Assembly: GCA_900314595.1 (NCBI GenBank)
Contig: OMVW01000046.1
Span: 1 to 11,119, forward strand
Length of the DNA stretch: 11,119 bases
Direction: 5' to 3'
Origin: an uncultured Dialister sp.
GTDB lineage: Bacteria > Bacillota > Negativicutes > Veillonellales > Dialisteraceae
The notes beneath the pieces are model-generated. The model made no database searches and was not told where the DNA came from. It worked only from the letters and a program-made list of their open reading frames with translations. Positions 5,059 through 11,119 of this stretch are shown here, in pieces (the stretch's first letter is position 1; each line of letters begins with the position of its first letter). A program made the position numbers and the translations under genes.

Positions 5059-5862
5059 ATGGAACTTCCTGTCTGGGCGCAGAAAGCAGAGAAATACAGT
5101 CCCAGGAATGACCGGGACTTCTTTATTTCCCACTCCCTTCTCACCCTTCTTCCCATCCTTTCAGGCCTTCGAGCCTCATCGGGCCGGCGGGCGCCGGTAG
5201 ATGCGCTCTCTGCGCTTACTGTCCTTTTGGTGCTCATCATCCTCACCGTTTCCACCAGGTCCACTTTCTTCCTGTGGGCCCTCCTGGCAGGAGAGCTTGT
5301 GCTTCTGGCAGTCATGCCGGCAGAGCTTCTGAAGAAAATAATGAAAGCTTCCCTTTCTGCCGCATTTTTCTGCGCTTTAATCGTGGCCCCCTCCTTTTTC
5401 CTTGGAAACGGGCGTCACATGGTGCTTCTTCCGGCAAAGACCTTCCTCACCGTCACCGCCCTTTCGCTCCTCCAGGAAAATTTCCCCTGGAATGAGATCA
5501 CCTCCGCCCTTCACCGGCTCCACGTGCCTTCCCTCATCGTTTTCATCCTGGATACGACGCTCCGTTACATCGTCCTTCTGGGAGATACGGCCGCCACACT
5601 GCTGACTGCCCTGAAATTACGGAGCGTGGGGAAAAATCCGGACAAGGCAAAAGCCATGGGAGGAGTCATGGGCGTAGTCTTCCAGAAATCCATGAAATGC
5701 TCAAAGGATATGTACGATGCCATGTGGTGCCGTGGTTTTACCGGTGACTACCCGAAGCCACTGCCGCCAGAGAAAAAATCGAAACTTCCCACCTGTATCC
5801 TTCTGGCATTCGTCCTTCTTTATATCGTCCTCTTCCTTGTGACAGAAAGGGTTCTTCCATGA
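5059..5862 (+). CDS. cbiQ: ECF transporter transmembrane (T) component CbiQ
   Basis: The 267-aa protein starts at ATG 5059 after AAAGGAG. It has about five hydrophobic spans (around 24-37, 50-66, 70-88, 98-115, 245-262). The two coupling-helix signatures of T components are present: ALKLRSVG (184-191) and AMWCRGF (221-227), whose Arg residues contact the ATPase. In the membrane it links the substrate protein CbiM to the ATPase CbiO. Its stop codon overlaps the cbiO start by four bases (ATGA), indicating translational coupling. Confidence 0.93.
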   Translation: MELPVWAQKAEKYSPRNDRDFFISHSLLTLLPILSGLRASSGRRAPVDALSALTVLLVLIILTVSTRSTFFLWALLAGELVLLAVMPAELLKKIMKASLSAAFFCALIVAPSFFLGNGRHMVLLPAKTFLTVTALSLLQENFPWNEITSALHRLHVPSLIVFILDTTLRYIVLLGDTAATLLTALKLRSVGKNPDKAKAMGGVMGVVFQKSMKCSKDMYDAMWCRGFTGDYPKPLPPEKKSKLPTCILLAFVLLYIVLFLVTERVLP

Positions 5863-6518
5863 TCAGTCTCTCGGATATCTGCTTTTCCTATGAAAATACA
5901 ACCATCCTCAATCATGTGAATGCGGAAATAGAAACAGGCACTGCCGTCCTCCTGCACGGGCCAAACGGTGCGGGAAAGACCACCCTTCTCCGCCTCCTGA
6001 ACGGCCTGCTCTTCCCATCAAAAGGGACTTACACGTTTGACGGAGAAGAAATCACCTCCCAAAAACTGGAGGACCGGAAATTTGCGAAATCCTTCCACCA
6101 GCGTCTGGGCTACGTGTGGCAGAATCCGGACTCCCAGCTCTTCTGTGCGACCGTAGAAGAAGAGCTGGCTTTCGGACCGCTGCAGATGGGCCTTCCGCAG
6201 GAAGAAATAAAGAAAAGAGTCTCCGATACCATGGATCTCCTTTCCATCACCCACCTCGCAAGGCGGGCCCCCTACTCCCTTTCGGGAGGTGAGAAAAAGA
6301 GGACCGCCATCGGAGCCATCCTCACCATGAATCCAAAGGTCTGGACCTTTGATGAACCGGAAAGCTACCTCGATGAAAAAGGCCTTTCCCTCCTCTCCGA
6401 ATTCCTACCGGCCCTCAAAAAAGCAGGAAAGACACTTATCATCGCCACCCATCATCCTGAAATCATGGAAGGATTCTTTGATCAGGAAATCAGGCTGGAG
6501 AAAGTTGTTAGTGGTTAG
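5859..6518 (+). CDS. cbiO: ECF transporter ATP-binding protein CbiO
   Basis: The 219-aa ABC ATPase has all core motifs: Walker A GPNGAGKT (34-41), Q-loop Gln88 in WQNPDSQLF, signature LSGGEKKR (141-148), Walker B ending in DEP (165-167), D-loop SYLD, and switch His198 in ATHHPE. The motif after Walker B is DEPE rather than the common DEPT. It is shorter than many CbiO proteins (~270 aa) because it lacks a C-terminal extension. The final codons (VVSG and stop) lie inside a heptamer repeat array that starts at 6504, so its C-terminus appears to have been shaped by the repeat. It powers metal uptake with CbiQ and CbiM. Confidence 0.94.
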   Translation: MISLSDICFSYENTTILNHVNAEIETGTAVLLHGPNGAGKTTLLRLLNGLLFPSKGTYTFDGEEITSQKLEDRKFAKSFHQRLGYVWQNPDSQLFCATVEEELAFGPLQMGLPQEEIKKRVSDTMDLLSITHLARRAPYSLSGGEKKRTAIGAILTMNPKVWTFDEPESYLDEKGLSLLSEFLPALKKAGKTLIIATHHPEIMEGFFDQEIRLEKVVSG

Positions 6519-6568
6519 TTGTTAGTGGTTAGTTGCCAGCCATTAGCCATTACCCATTAGCCACTACC
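6504..6568. repeat. Heptamer repeat array forming a long imperfect dyad, overlapping the 3' end of cbiO
   Basis: The 14-mer GTTGTTAGTGGTTA occurs twice in a row (6504-6517, 6518-6531), itself two related heptamers. It is followed by GTTGCCA, then CATTAGC, CATTACC, CATTAGC and CACTACC (6541-6568). The second half is close to the reverse complement of the first. Most differences are C/T or A/G, which would still allow G-U pairing in RNA, so a stem of about 26 bp is possible. A short relative (CCGTTAC CCATTAG) follows the cbiM stop at 4951-4964. The rest of the gap to 6657 holds nothing that I recognise. Confidence 0.75.
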
Positions 6569-6657
6569 AATTCCCTGCCATGTCTCATCTCCAGATACGG
6601 CCTTTTTTATGAATTCACTAATTACGAACTGCTAAGGGCCAACTATTTCCCTCCCCC

Positions 6658-6686
6658 TTTACCATTTCCATCCCGTCCATTATACT
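6658..6686 (+). promoter_or_regulatory. Probable promoter of the zinc-ribbon gene
   Basis: TTTACC (6658-6663) and TATACT (6681-6686) are spaced by 17 bases. The start site would fall near 6693, almost at the ribosome site AAAGGAGG (6693-6700), so the leader would be very short. Confidence 0.5.
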
Positions 6687-6707
6687 TATACAAAAGGAGG
6701 CCTGAAA

Positions 6708-7415
6708 ATGGCATTTACACTCGTCTGCCACGCCTGCGGACAGAAGCTGACTTTATTTGATATCGACGTAAAAAAGCGAAAAGGAACCATCCGCTGCACC
6801 CGCTGCGGGGCCCATATTTCCTACGATCTGGACAAAAGAAATATCCAGCAGTCCGGCTTCTGGGCCACGGAGGAACCGGTCTTTGATGCCCGGACGAAAA
6901 ACAGAATGATGAAGCAGATTGAGAGGGAAGAAAAGCGGAAAACCCTCATGGAAGGGAAGGAGCAGCCGCCAGTGCTGCAGATGGAAACGAATGCATCCCA
7001 CGTCCATGATTTCGACAATAACCCTTTCAGCGCCAAAGCGGGATTTGCAAAATTCGACCTCAAAACGGGCGAGATTATTTCCGATACGCCTTCCGTCAAA
7101 GGTCCGGAGCCGCCGAAGCTCCGGCAGGAAAGGAAAGATGAAATCACCTTCAAAACGGTGGACCGGAGCCATCAGAAGAGGACCATTCATGCCACGGGAA
7201 ATGCCCTTCCGGATATGAAGAAGGAAGCGCCAAAGGCAGAAGGAAAGACCTTCACTCCACCGCCAAGAATCGTCACCCGCAGCGCCCATAGGAATATGCA
7301 GCTCGTCCGCCAGGCACAGGCAGCTTCCAAACCAAAAGCGCCGGTGCAGATTGCAAAGCCGAAATCTCTCTGGCAGCGCATCAAATCATTCTTCACGTTT
7401 ATGAAACATTCCTGA
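6708..7415 (+). CDS. N-terminal zinc-ribbon protein of unknown function
   Basis: The 235-aa protein starts at ATG 6708 after a strong AAAGGAGG. Cys7-x2-Cys10 and Cys30-x2-Cys33 form a zinc ribbon of the type that begins many small bacterial DNA/RNA-binding or stress proteins. The rest is highly charged, Lys- and Pro-rich and probably disordered (residues ~60-215). It ends in a basic amphipathic segment (KSLWQRIKSFFTFMKHS) that could touch membrane or nucleic acid. There is no signal peptide or full membrane span. It stands alone between the cobalt transporter and the rhodanese gene. I do not recognise a specific family. Confidence 0.7.
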   Translation: MAFTLVCHACGQKLTLFDIDVKKRKGTIRCTRCGAHISYDLDKRNIQQSGFWATEEPVFDARTKNRMMKQIEREEKRKTLMEGKEQPPVLQMETNASHVHDFDNNPFSAKAGFAKFDLKTGEIISDTPSVKGPEPPKLRQERKDEITFKTVDRSHQKRTIHATGNALPDMKKEAPKAEGKTFTPPPRIVTRSAHRNMQLVRQAQAASKPKAPVQIAKPKSLWQRIKSFFTFMKHS

Positions 7416-7491
7416 GAGGAGGATTGTATTTTATATGTAGTCAATAAAAAAGAAAGCCTGATATTATCGAGCCTCCTACGTGAAACACCTA

Positions 7492-7628
7492 TCCATTAAG
7501 TCTTCTTGATCAGCCGGCAATTGTATCAAAATGGCAACCTGATGTAAATGCGCTGGCGCAATCGGCATTGACATCAGGCAGCCATTTTGATGGGCCTATA
7601 GACAAGATCAAGATGAGGACTTAATGGA
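7492..7628. repeat. Large imperfect dyad in the leader of the rhodanese gene
   Basis: Outer arms TCCATTAAGTC (7492-7502) and GACTTAATGGA (7618-7628) are perfect. Inside them CTTGATC pairs with GATCAAG. Further in, ATCAAAATGGC and CCTGATGT pair with ACATCAGG and GCCATTTTGAT. At the tip is TGCGCTGGCGCA (7549-7560). The whole 137-base stretch can fold on itself. It may be a small non-autonomous mobile element or a structured leader. CCTCCT (7472-7477), just outside it, is complementary to the AGGAGG ribosome site (7639-7644). The gap 7416-7657 holds no other gene. Confidence 0.7.
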
Positions 7629-7657
7629 CTATCGTCCCAGGAGGTACATATTATCCC

Positions 7658-8041
7658 ATGCACCATTTCGCACCGCTCATTCTTGCCATACTGATTCCCG
7701 TCCTGTTCCTTGGAGGCTGCGGATCGAAAGCTTCCGATGCCTATCACAAAATCACTCCCGAAGCCGGAAAAGAAATGATTGCCAAAGGGGTTCCCTTAAT
7801 TGACGTGCGGGAACCTTCCGAATACAAAAAAGGCCACATCCCCGGCGCAAAGAATATCCCCCTGGGCAATGTGGTGGAAGGAGTCTCCAAGGCCTATCCC
7901 GACAAAAAAGCGCCCCTCATCGTTTACTGCCGTTCCGGAGCCAGAAGCAAAACTGCAGCATTCAAGCTGACTGACAAAGGTTATGAAGACGTCAGGGATA
8001 TGGGAGGGATTCTGGACTGGCCGTACGAAATAGAGAAGTGA
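7658..8041 (+). CDS. Rhodanese-like lipoprotein
   Basis: The 127-aa protein has a hydrophobic signal (residues 4-18) and an intact lipobox LGGC with Cys21, so it should be a lipid-anchored envelope protein. A single rhodanese domain follows: PLIDVREPSEYKKGHIPGAKNIP (Asp49 and Arg51 region), then the active-site loop YCRSGAR with Cys91, and a C-terminal MGGILDWP. Single-domain rhodaneses transfer sulfane sulfur. The natural donor here is unknown. The only upstream ribosome site, AGGAGG (7639-7644), is 13 bases from the ATG, longer than usual, and no alternative in-frame start exists. It is preceded by a large dyad and closed by a terminator at 8127. Confidence 0.9.
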   Translation: MHHFAPLILAILIPVLFLGGCGSKASDAYHKITPEAGKEMIAKGVPLIDVREPSEYKKGHIPGAKNIPLGNVVEGVSKAYPDKKAPLIVYCRSGARSKTAAFKLTDKGYEDVRDMGGILDWPYEIEK

Positions 8042-8084
8042 TCGTCTTCTGCCATAGCATACATATTTTTCAAAAACCATATGC

Positions 8085-8126
8085 GGATCGTGATTCGTGA
8101 TTCGTTCTTCGTGATTCGTGAATGTG
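8085..8126. repeat. Heptamer repeat array (GATTCGT type)
   Basis: Six consecutive heptamers: GGATCGT, GATTCGT, GATTCGT, TCTTCGT, GATTCGT, GAATGTG. They lie between the rhodanese stop codon and its terminator. The period is the same as at 6504 and 10871, but the word differs. Confidence 0.75.
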
Positions 8127-8157
8127 GGCGCCTTGAAATAATAGAGGCGCCTTTTTT
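8127..8157 (+). terminator. Intrinsic terminator after the rhodanese gene
   Basis: GGCGCCT (8127-8133) pairs with AGGCGCC (8145-8151) around an 11-base loop and is followed by TTTTTT. Confidence 0.88.
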
Positions 8158-8179
8158 ATTGGAAATTTTCTTTTACGAT

Positions 8180-8334
8180 GACTTTTGAATCGGGATTGTC
8201 GGGATTTATTTCGGGAATATCGGGGCTGTCGGTGCGGTGCGGCGCAAAATCATGAGCGGTATTTTTTATTTTTGGCCCACCTTCCCAAGTCTCCAGAAAC
8301 CCCCGATACTCCCGAGACTCCCGATTCAAAAGTC
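8180..8334. repeat. MITE-like element with perfect 16-bp terminal inverted repeats
   Basis: GACTTTTGAATCGGGA (8180-8195) is the exact reverse complement of TCCCGATTCAAAAGTC (8319-8334). Between them are short CGGGAxxx/CCCGAxxx words repeated at about 9 bases, and no reading frame that I believe. The right end is repeated three more times in the array that follows. No transposase is present, so any movement would depend on an enzyme elsewhere. Confidence 0.6.
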
Positions 8335-8760
8335 CTTTCATCCTGCAGTTCCATTCATTTCAAAATGCCAGAAGTCTGGAAACCCCATTCAAAATGGCCG
8401 CCATCTTGATTTCTGGCGGCCACCTTCCCGATAATCCCCGACAATTCCCGGGACTCCCGATTCAAAAGTCCATTCATTCTGCAGTTCCCTTCCATTTCTA
8501 AAGGCCAGAAGTCTGAAAACCCCATTCAAAATGGCCGCCATTTTATTTCCGGCGGCCACCTTCCCGATAATCCCGAGAACCCCGATAATTCCCGGGATTC
8601 CCGATTCAAAAGTCCATTCATTCTGCAGTTCCCTTCCATTTCTAAAGGCCAGAAGTCTGAAAACCCCATTCAAAATGGCCGCCATCTTGATTTCTAGCGG
8701 CCACCTTCCCGATAATCCCGAGAACCCCTATAATTCCCGGGATTCCCGATTCAAAAGTTT
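8323..8760. repeat. Three tandem 136-145 bp repeat units plus a partial fourth
   Basis: Units start with GATTCAAAAGTCC at 8323, 8459 and 8603; the fourth start, at 8748, breaks off after GATTCAAAAGT. Units two and three are nearly identical; unit one is more diverged and 8 bases shorter. Each unit carries TTCTGCAGTTCC-type sequence, CCAGAAGTCTG, an inverted pair GGCCGCCA/TGGCGGCC (slightly changed in unit three), and a tail of 9-base words (CCCGATAAT, CCCGAGAAC, CCCGATAAT). Peptides read from it on either strand are themselves repeated and have no ribosome site, so I treat it as non-coding. It lies between the convergent rhodanese and thiE genes. Confidence 0.85.
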
Positions 8761-8783
8761 CCTGATAATTAGTTTTTATACCT

Positions 8784-9482
8784 CTATTTACAGTTTTTCC
8801 ACAGAGAAACCATTTCCTCTGCCGCATCAAAAGGCTTTTCCGCTCCTGCTACGGCGCTGATGCAGAAGAAGCCTTCCACGCCTGTCTTTTTGAGGTCCGG
8901 AAGGTCCTTTGCCTTGACTCCTCCGCCTACCACCACCGGCACCGGGCTGACTTTGTGAAGCTGTGCCAGTTCGTCAAAGGTCCTGGTGATTCGCCTGCCA
9001 TCGGCGAGCAGACCGCTTTCCGGCTTCGATGCAGTCTCATGGAGAGGCCCTGCACCGAAGTAATCGATGTATTCCGTATCATAATGAGCCGCATAGTCGA
9101 TGAGCTGCAAAGTGGGTGCGGAAAGGCCTACCACTGCATCGGGTCCAAGGAGTTTCCTGCACACTTCGGGAGGAATATCGCTCTGTCCCACATGGACGCC
9201 GTCCACTTTGATGCCCATTTCCCTTGCTGCCAGGGCCACGTCCAGCCGGTCATCCACGAGAAGGACTACGGAGTCCGATTTCCCCAGTTCTGCCAGGACT
9301 TCTGCCGCTTCCCTGCACTCTTCGATGAGTTCCCTTGCCGAAGCCACTTTAGAGCGGATCTGGACGCAGGTAAAGCCTGCCTTCACCGCATCCCTTACGA
9401 TATCCTTCACCGGGCGGCCCATCGTATTTTCGGGTCCCACCACAAGGTAGCAGGAAATATCGAGCGCTTTTCTCATATTCAT
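8784..9482 (-). CDS. thiE: Thiamine-phosphate synthase
   Basis: The 232-aa protein joins HMP-pyrophosphate and thiazole phosphate to make thiamine phosphate. Family motifs are in order: QIRSK (41-45), VDDRLDVA (76-83), DGVHVGQSD (94-102), VGLSAPT, DYFGAGPLHETASK (140-153), VVGGGV (184-189) and GFFCISAVAGA. The usual QxREK is QIRSK here. Its ATG shares four bases (ATGA) with the stop of the gene upstream, so it is translationally coupled and under the TPP riboswitch at 10647-10780. No HMP-phosphate kinase (thiD) is in the window, so its second substrate must be made elsewhere. No ordinary terminator follows; transcription runs into the repeat array. Confidence 0.95.
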   Translation of the reverse strand: MNMRKALDISCYLVVGPENTMGRPVKDIVRDAVKAGFTCVQIRSKVASARELIEECREAAEVLAELGKSDSVVLLVDDRLDVALAAREMGIKVDGVHVGQSDIPPEVCRKLLGPDAVVGLSAPTLQLIDYAAHYDTEYIDYFGAGPLHETASKPESGLLADGRRITRTFDELAQLHKVSPVPVVVGGGVKAKDLPDLKKTGVEGFFCISAVAGAEKPFDAAEEMVSLWKNCK

Positions 9483-9790
9483 GATTTGCCACCTTTTTCC
9501 AGCTGTTCATTCAGCCTGTCCAGTTTGCCATCCATCATACCCGTGTATCCGGGGCGGATATCAGCCTTGAGCACCACTTCAGTGCGGATCCCGCGGTCTG
9601 CAAGGACCATGGTCGCTTTCTTTACCACAGCCATCACGTCGTCCCATTCCCCTTCGATTTCGGTGAACATGGAATTCGTCCGGCTTGGCAGGCCCGATTC
9701 ACGGATGACCTGCACCACCTCCGCCACATAGGCGGAAAGTTCTTCTCCCGTGCCGCAGGGAGCGATGGCTACTGCAATCAGTGTATTCAT
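9479..9790 (-). CDS. Thiamine-binding protein, MTH1187/YqgV family (DUF77)
   Basis: The 103-aa protein matches the small ferredoxin-like thiamine-binding family: a hydrophobic first strand (LIAVAIAPCGTGEELSAYVAEVVQVI), the central TNSMFTEIEGEWDDVMAVV, and the C-terminal LKADIRPGYTGMMDGKL. It overlaps both neighbours by four bases (ATGA), and its place between thiM and thiE supports a thiamine-related job. Members of this family bind thiamine; whether they carry, buffer or sense it is not established here. It is cytoplasmic and has no signal peptide. Confidence 0.88.
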   Translation of the reverse strand: MNTLIAVAIAPCGTGEELSAYVAEVVQVIRESGLPSRTNSMFTEIEGEWDDVMAVVKKATMVLADRGIRTEVVLKADIRPGYTGMMDGKLDRLNEQLEKGGKS

Positions 9791-10623
9791 AATCCCTCCA
9801 CCATTTCCATCGGATTTTCTGCCACGTCTTCTGCAGGAATAGTATACATCTCATCAAGGAAATATTTTTCAAACGTGCCGGGGCCCTTCGCGATTTCTGC
9901 CGCCCGACTGCCGGCTGCATTGTACATATTGGTAGCCGTAAGGGCTGCGATGAAAGGCTCCGCCACTGCCGCATAGACTGCCGTCACCCCGCCCAGGGAG
10001 CAGCCGGAACCGGTGACTTTGGTGAAAAGGATGGTGCCGCCGGAAGAACGGGCCACCCTGTTTCCATCAGTGACAAGGTCTTTTTCCCCGGAAACAGCCA
10101 CTGCCCCGTGAATGAAAGAAGCCAGCGCTTTGGCCGCCGGAAGAGCCGCTTCCACGGAATCCACGGAATCTACGCCCCGTCCGCCATCTTTCCTGATTCC
10201 CGCATCGAGACCCCAGAGGTTCGCAAGACCGATGATTTCCGAAGCATTGCCGCGGACAATGGAAGGCGGTGTCTCCCTGAATTCTTTGAGAAGCACAGTC
10301 CGAAGGCCGCCCAGACCGATTCCCACTGGATCCAGCACCCAAGGCTTCCCATAAGATGCCAGCGCCCTTGCCGTACGGGGCAGCGTTTCCGCATAGACAG
10401 GAAGAAGGGTACCCATATTGATGTAAAATGCATTGCAGACGGCACCGATGCCCTCCCCTTCGTCCGGAAGGTATACCATGGCCGCCGAACCGCCCGCTGC
10501 GAGCTGCGCATTGGCCACCAAATTGATAGTCACCGTATTCGTAATGGAAGGCACCAGAGGGCAGGTCCTTCTGGCTTTTTCCACGGCCGCCTTCACTTCA
10601 TTTCGTATTTCCTCTAAATCCAT
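9787..10623 (-). CDS. thiM: Hydroxyethylthiazole kinase
   Basis: The 278-aa protein phosphorylates 4-methyl-5-(2-hydroxyethyl)thiazole for thiamine salvage. Motifs: SITNTVTINLVANAQLAAGGSAAM (26-49; most relatives have SPxM where this has SAAM), INMGTL, PWVLDPVGIG (94-103), RGNASEI (124-130), GEKDLVTDG (179-187), and the catalytic TGSGCSLGG with Cys208. ATG 10623 follows AAAGGA directly downstream of the riboswitch terminator. As first gene of thiM, thiamine-binding protein, thiE it supplies the thiazole phosphate used by ThiE. The lack of thiazole synthesis genes nearby fits salvage, not complete synthesis. Confidence 0.95.
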   Translation of the reverse strand: MDLEEIRNEVKAAVEKARRTCPLVPSITNTVTINLVANAQLAAGGSAAMVYLPDEGEGIGAVCNAFYINMGTLLPVYAETLPRTARALASYGKPWVLDPVGIGLGGLRTVLLKEFRETPPSIVRGNASEIIGLANLWGLDAGIRKDGGRGVDSVDSVEAALPAAKALASFIHGAVAVSGEKDLVTDGNRVARSSGGTILFTKVTGSGCSLGGVTAVYAAVAEPFIAALTATNMYNAAGSRAAEIAKGPGTFEKYFLDEMYTIPAEDVAENPMEMVEGL

Positions 10624-10646
10624 AGCATCCTTTCCTTGCAGGAAAT

Positions 10647-10669
10647 AAAAAACCGCTGCATGCAGCGGT
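10647..10669 (-). terminator. Riboswitch terminator
   Basis: The 18-base palindrome ACCGCTGCATGCAGCGGT (10652-10669) is followed on the minus strand by a run of U (10647-10652). It ends about 24 bases before the thiM start codon. Confidence 0.88.
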
Positions 10670-10780
10670 ACTCGGTCCTTTCATCCTTTTCCGGACATTT
10701 TTGCTCCCTACGAGAGTCTTGGCTCCATCAGGTTCAAAGGGTTTAGACCAGGTCATTCTCAACTGTAAAAGTTCCCCTGC
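10647..10780 (-). promoter_or_regulatory. TPP riboswitch controlling thiM
   Basis: On the minus strand the conserved blocks are in order: CAGGGG (end at 10779), TTGAGAATGA, AACCCTTTGAACCTGATGGAG, and CTCTCGTAGGGAGC ending near 10703, where GGGAGC closes the P1-type stem. This is the thi-box aptamer. About 35 bases later comes a terminator next to the thiM ribosome site. High thiamine pyrophosphate should favour termination and shut off thiM, the thiamine-binding gene and thiE. Confidence 0.95.
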
Positions 10781-10793
10781 AAATTCTAAATAT

Positions 10794-10822
10794 AGGATAG
10801 CAGGGGAAATAAAGTTATGCAA
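10794..10822 (-). promoter_or_regulatory. Probable promoter of the thiM operon
   Basis: On the minus strand TTGCAT (10817-10822) is 17 bases from TATCCT (10794-10799). The start site would lie just before the aptamer. Both boxes are imperfect. Confidence 0.45.
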
Positions 10823-10870
10823 GGGATTTTTTGCGAGAAGGATAAGTTTGGAAAATAAGGACTGCATTTT

Positions 10871-10905
10871 GCGGATGGCGGATTGCGGATTACGGATGGC
10901 GGGAA
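10871..10905. repeat. Heptamer repeat array (GCGGATT type)
   Basis: Five consecutive heptamers: GCGGATG, GCGGATT, GCGGATT, ACGGATG, GCGGGAA. They lie upstream of the thiM promoter in a gene-free stretch. The period equals that of the arrays at 6504 and 8085. Confidence 0.75.
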
Positions 10906-10930
10906 GGTGTACCGCTGTGCGGCACAAATA

Positions 10931-11109
10931 TATATGGGGACTGTACACAGGCGGGTTTTAAAAGCAGAATCCCCATATAAAAAGAAATCCACCAGCATAG
11001 CTGGTGGTTCTTCACATGCGGCCACAAGGGCCTTTTATTACCGGCTGCGCGTTAACGCGCTTGTGCTTCTGTCACTTGCATATTATTGCTTGCGACCCGT
11101 GAACGGGTC
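10931..11109. other. Cluster of inverted repeats, possibly the end of an IS200/IS605-like element
   Basis: Four dyads lie in 180 bases: TATATGGGGA (10931-10940) with TCCCCATATA (10970-10979); CCACCAGC/GCTGGTGG around ATA (10989-11007); the perfect palindrome GCGCGTTAACGCGC (11047-11060); and GACCCG/CGGGTC around TGAA (11094-11109). The short hairpin next to TTCTTCAC (minus: GTGAAGAACC) recalls subterminal hairpins of IS200/IS605 elements. No transposase frame is present in the window, so if this is an element its gene lies to the right. Nothing else is seen in 10906-11119. Confidence 0.35.
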
Positions 11110-11119
11110 AAATAAGTCC

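Noticed and set aside
8389..8685. Minus-strand frame with an internally repeated peptide
   Set aside because: The peptide repeat simply mirrors the tandem DNA repeat; no ribosome site, and the unit lengths are not all multiples of three.
8085..8760. CRISPR array
   Set aside because: The units are 136-145 bp with no repeat/spacer alternation; the heptamers are directly adjacent with no spacers; no cas genes are present.

Overview
The window looks like a chromosomal segment of a Firmicute, most likely a Negativicute such as a Dialister/Megasphaera-type Veillonellaceae. The evidence is T-box leaders, a TPP riboswitch, strong GGAGG ribosome sites, a CbiM fused to a PDGLE domain, and intergenic heptamer repeats. 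The genus is an inference. Most of the window is near 50% G+C; the first ~600 bases are clearly more AT-rich and look foreign.

Layout. 1-660: the 3' part of an unrecognised AT-rich gene, then a gene-free stretch with three dyads or terminators. 700-775: tRNA-Ala(CGC). 1015-1943: a PIN-like nuclease-fold protein and a small unknown protein, closed by a two-way terminator. 2014-3812 (minus strand): an operon with two separate T-box leaders. From its promoter at 3784-3812 the order is T-box A, a 46-aa membrane peptide, T-box B, an amino-acid-type solute-binding protein, and a 48-aa peptide gene tucked against the terminator. In both leaders the specifier reads UGC and the T-box bulge reads UGGA, which fits the U73 discriminator of tRNA-Cys. 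I therefore read this as a cysteine-starvation operon.

3894-6518 (plus strand): cbiM, cbiQ and cbiO, an ECF-type cobalt (or nickel) importer, with an intrinsic terminator between cbiM and cbiQ. Then come a zinc-ribbon protein (6708-7415), a large imperfect dyad (7492-7628) and a rhodanese-like lipoprotein (7658-8041). 8042-8783 is repeat-rich: heptamer repeats, a terminator, a MITE-like element and three tandem 136-145 bp units. 8784-10822 (minus strand): a TPP-riboswitch-controlled thiamine salvage operon thiM, thiamine-binding protein, thiE, with ATGA overlaps. 10871-11119: another heptamer array and a cluster of palindromes that may be the end of an insertion element.

The item most worth following up is the double Cys T-box operon. 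Its binding protein has Tyr where the lipobox Cys should be, it ends in consecutive UGC-UGC codons just before the next ribosome site, and it is flanked by two very small genes. The second theme is a set of period-7 repeats at several intergenic sites, one of which supplies the last codons of cbiO.
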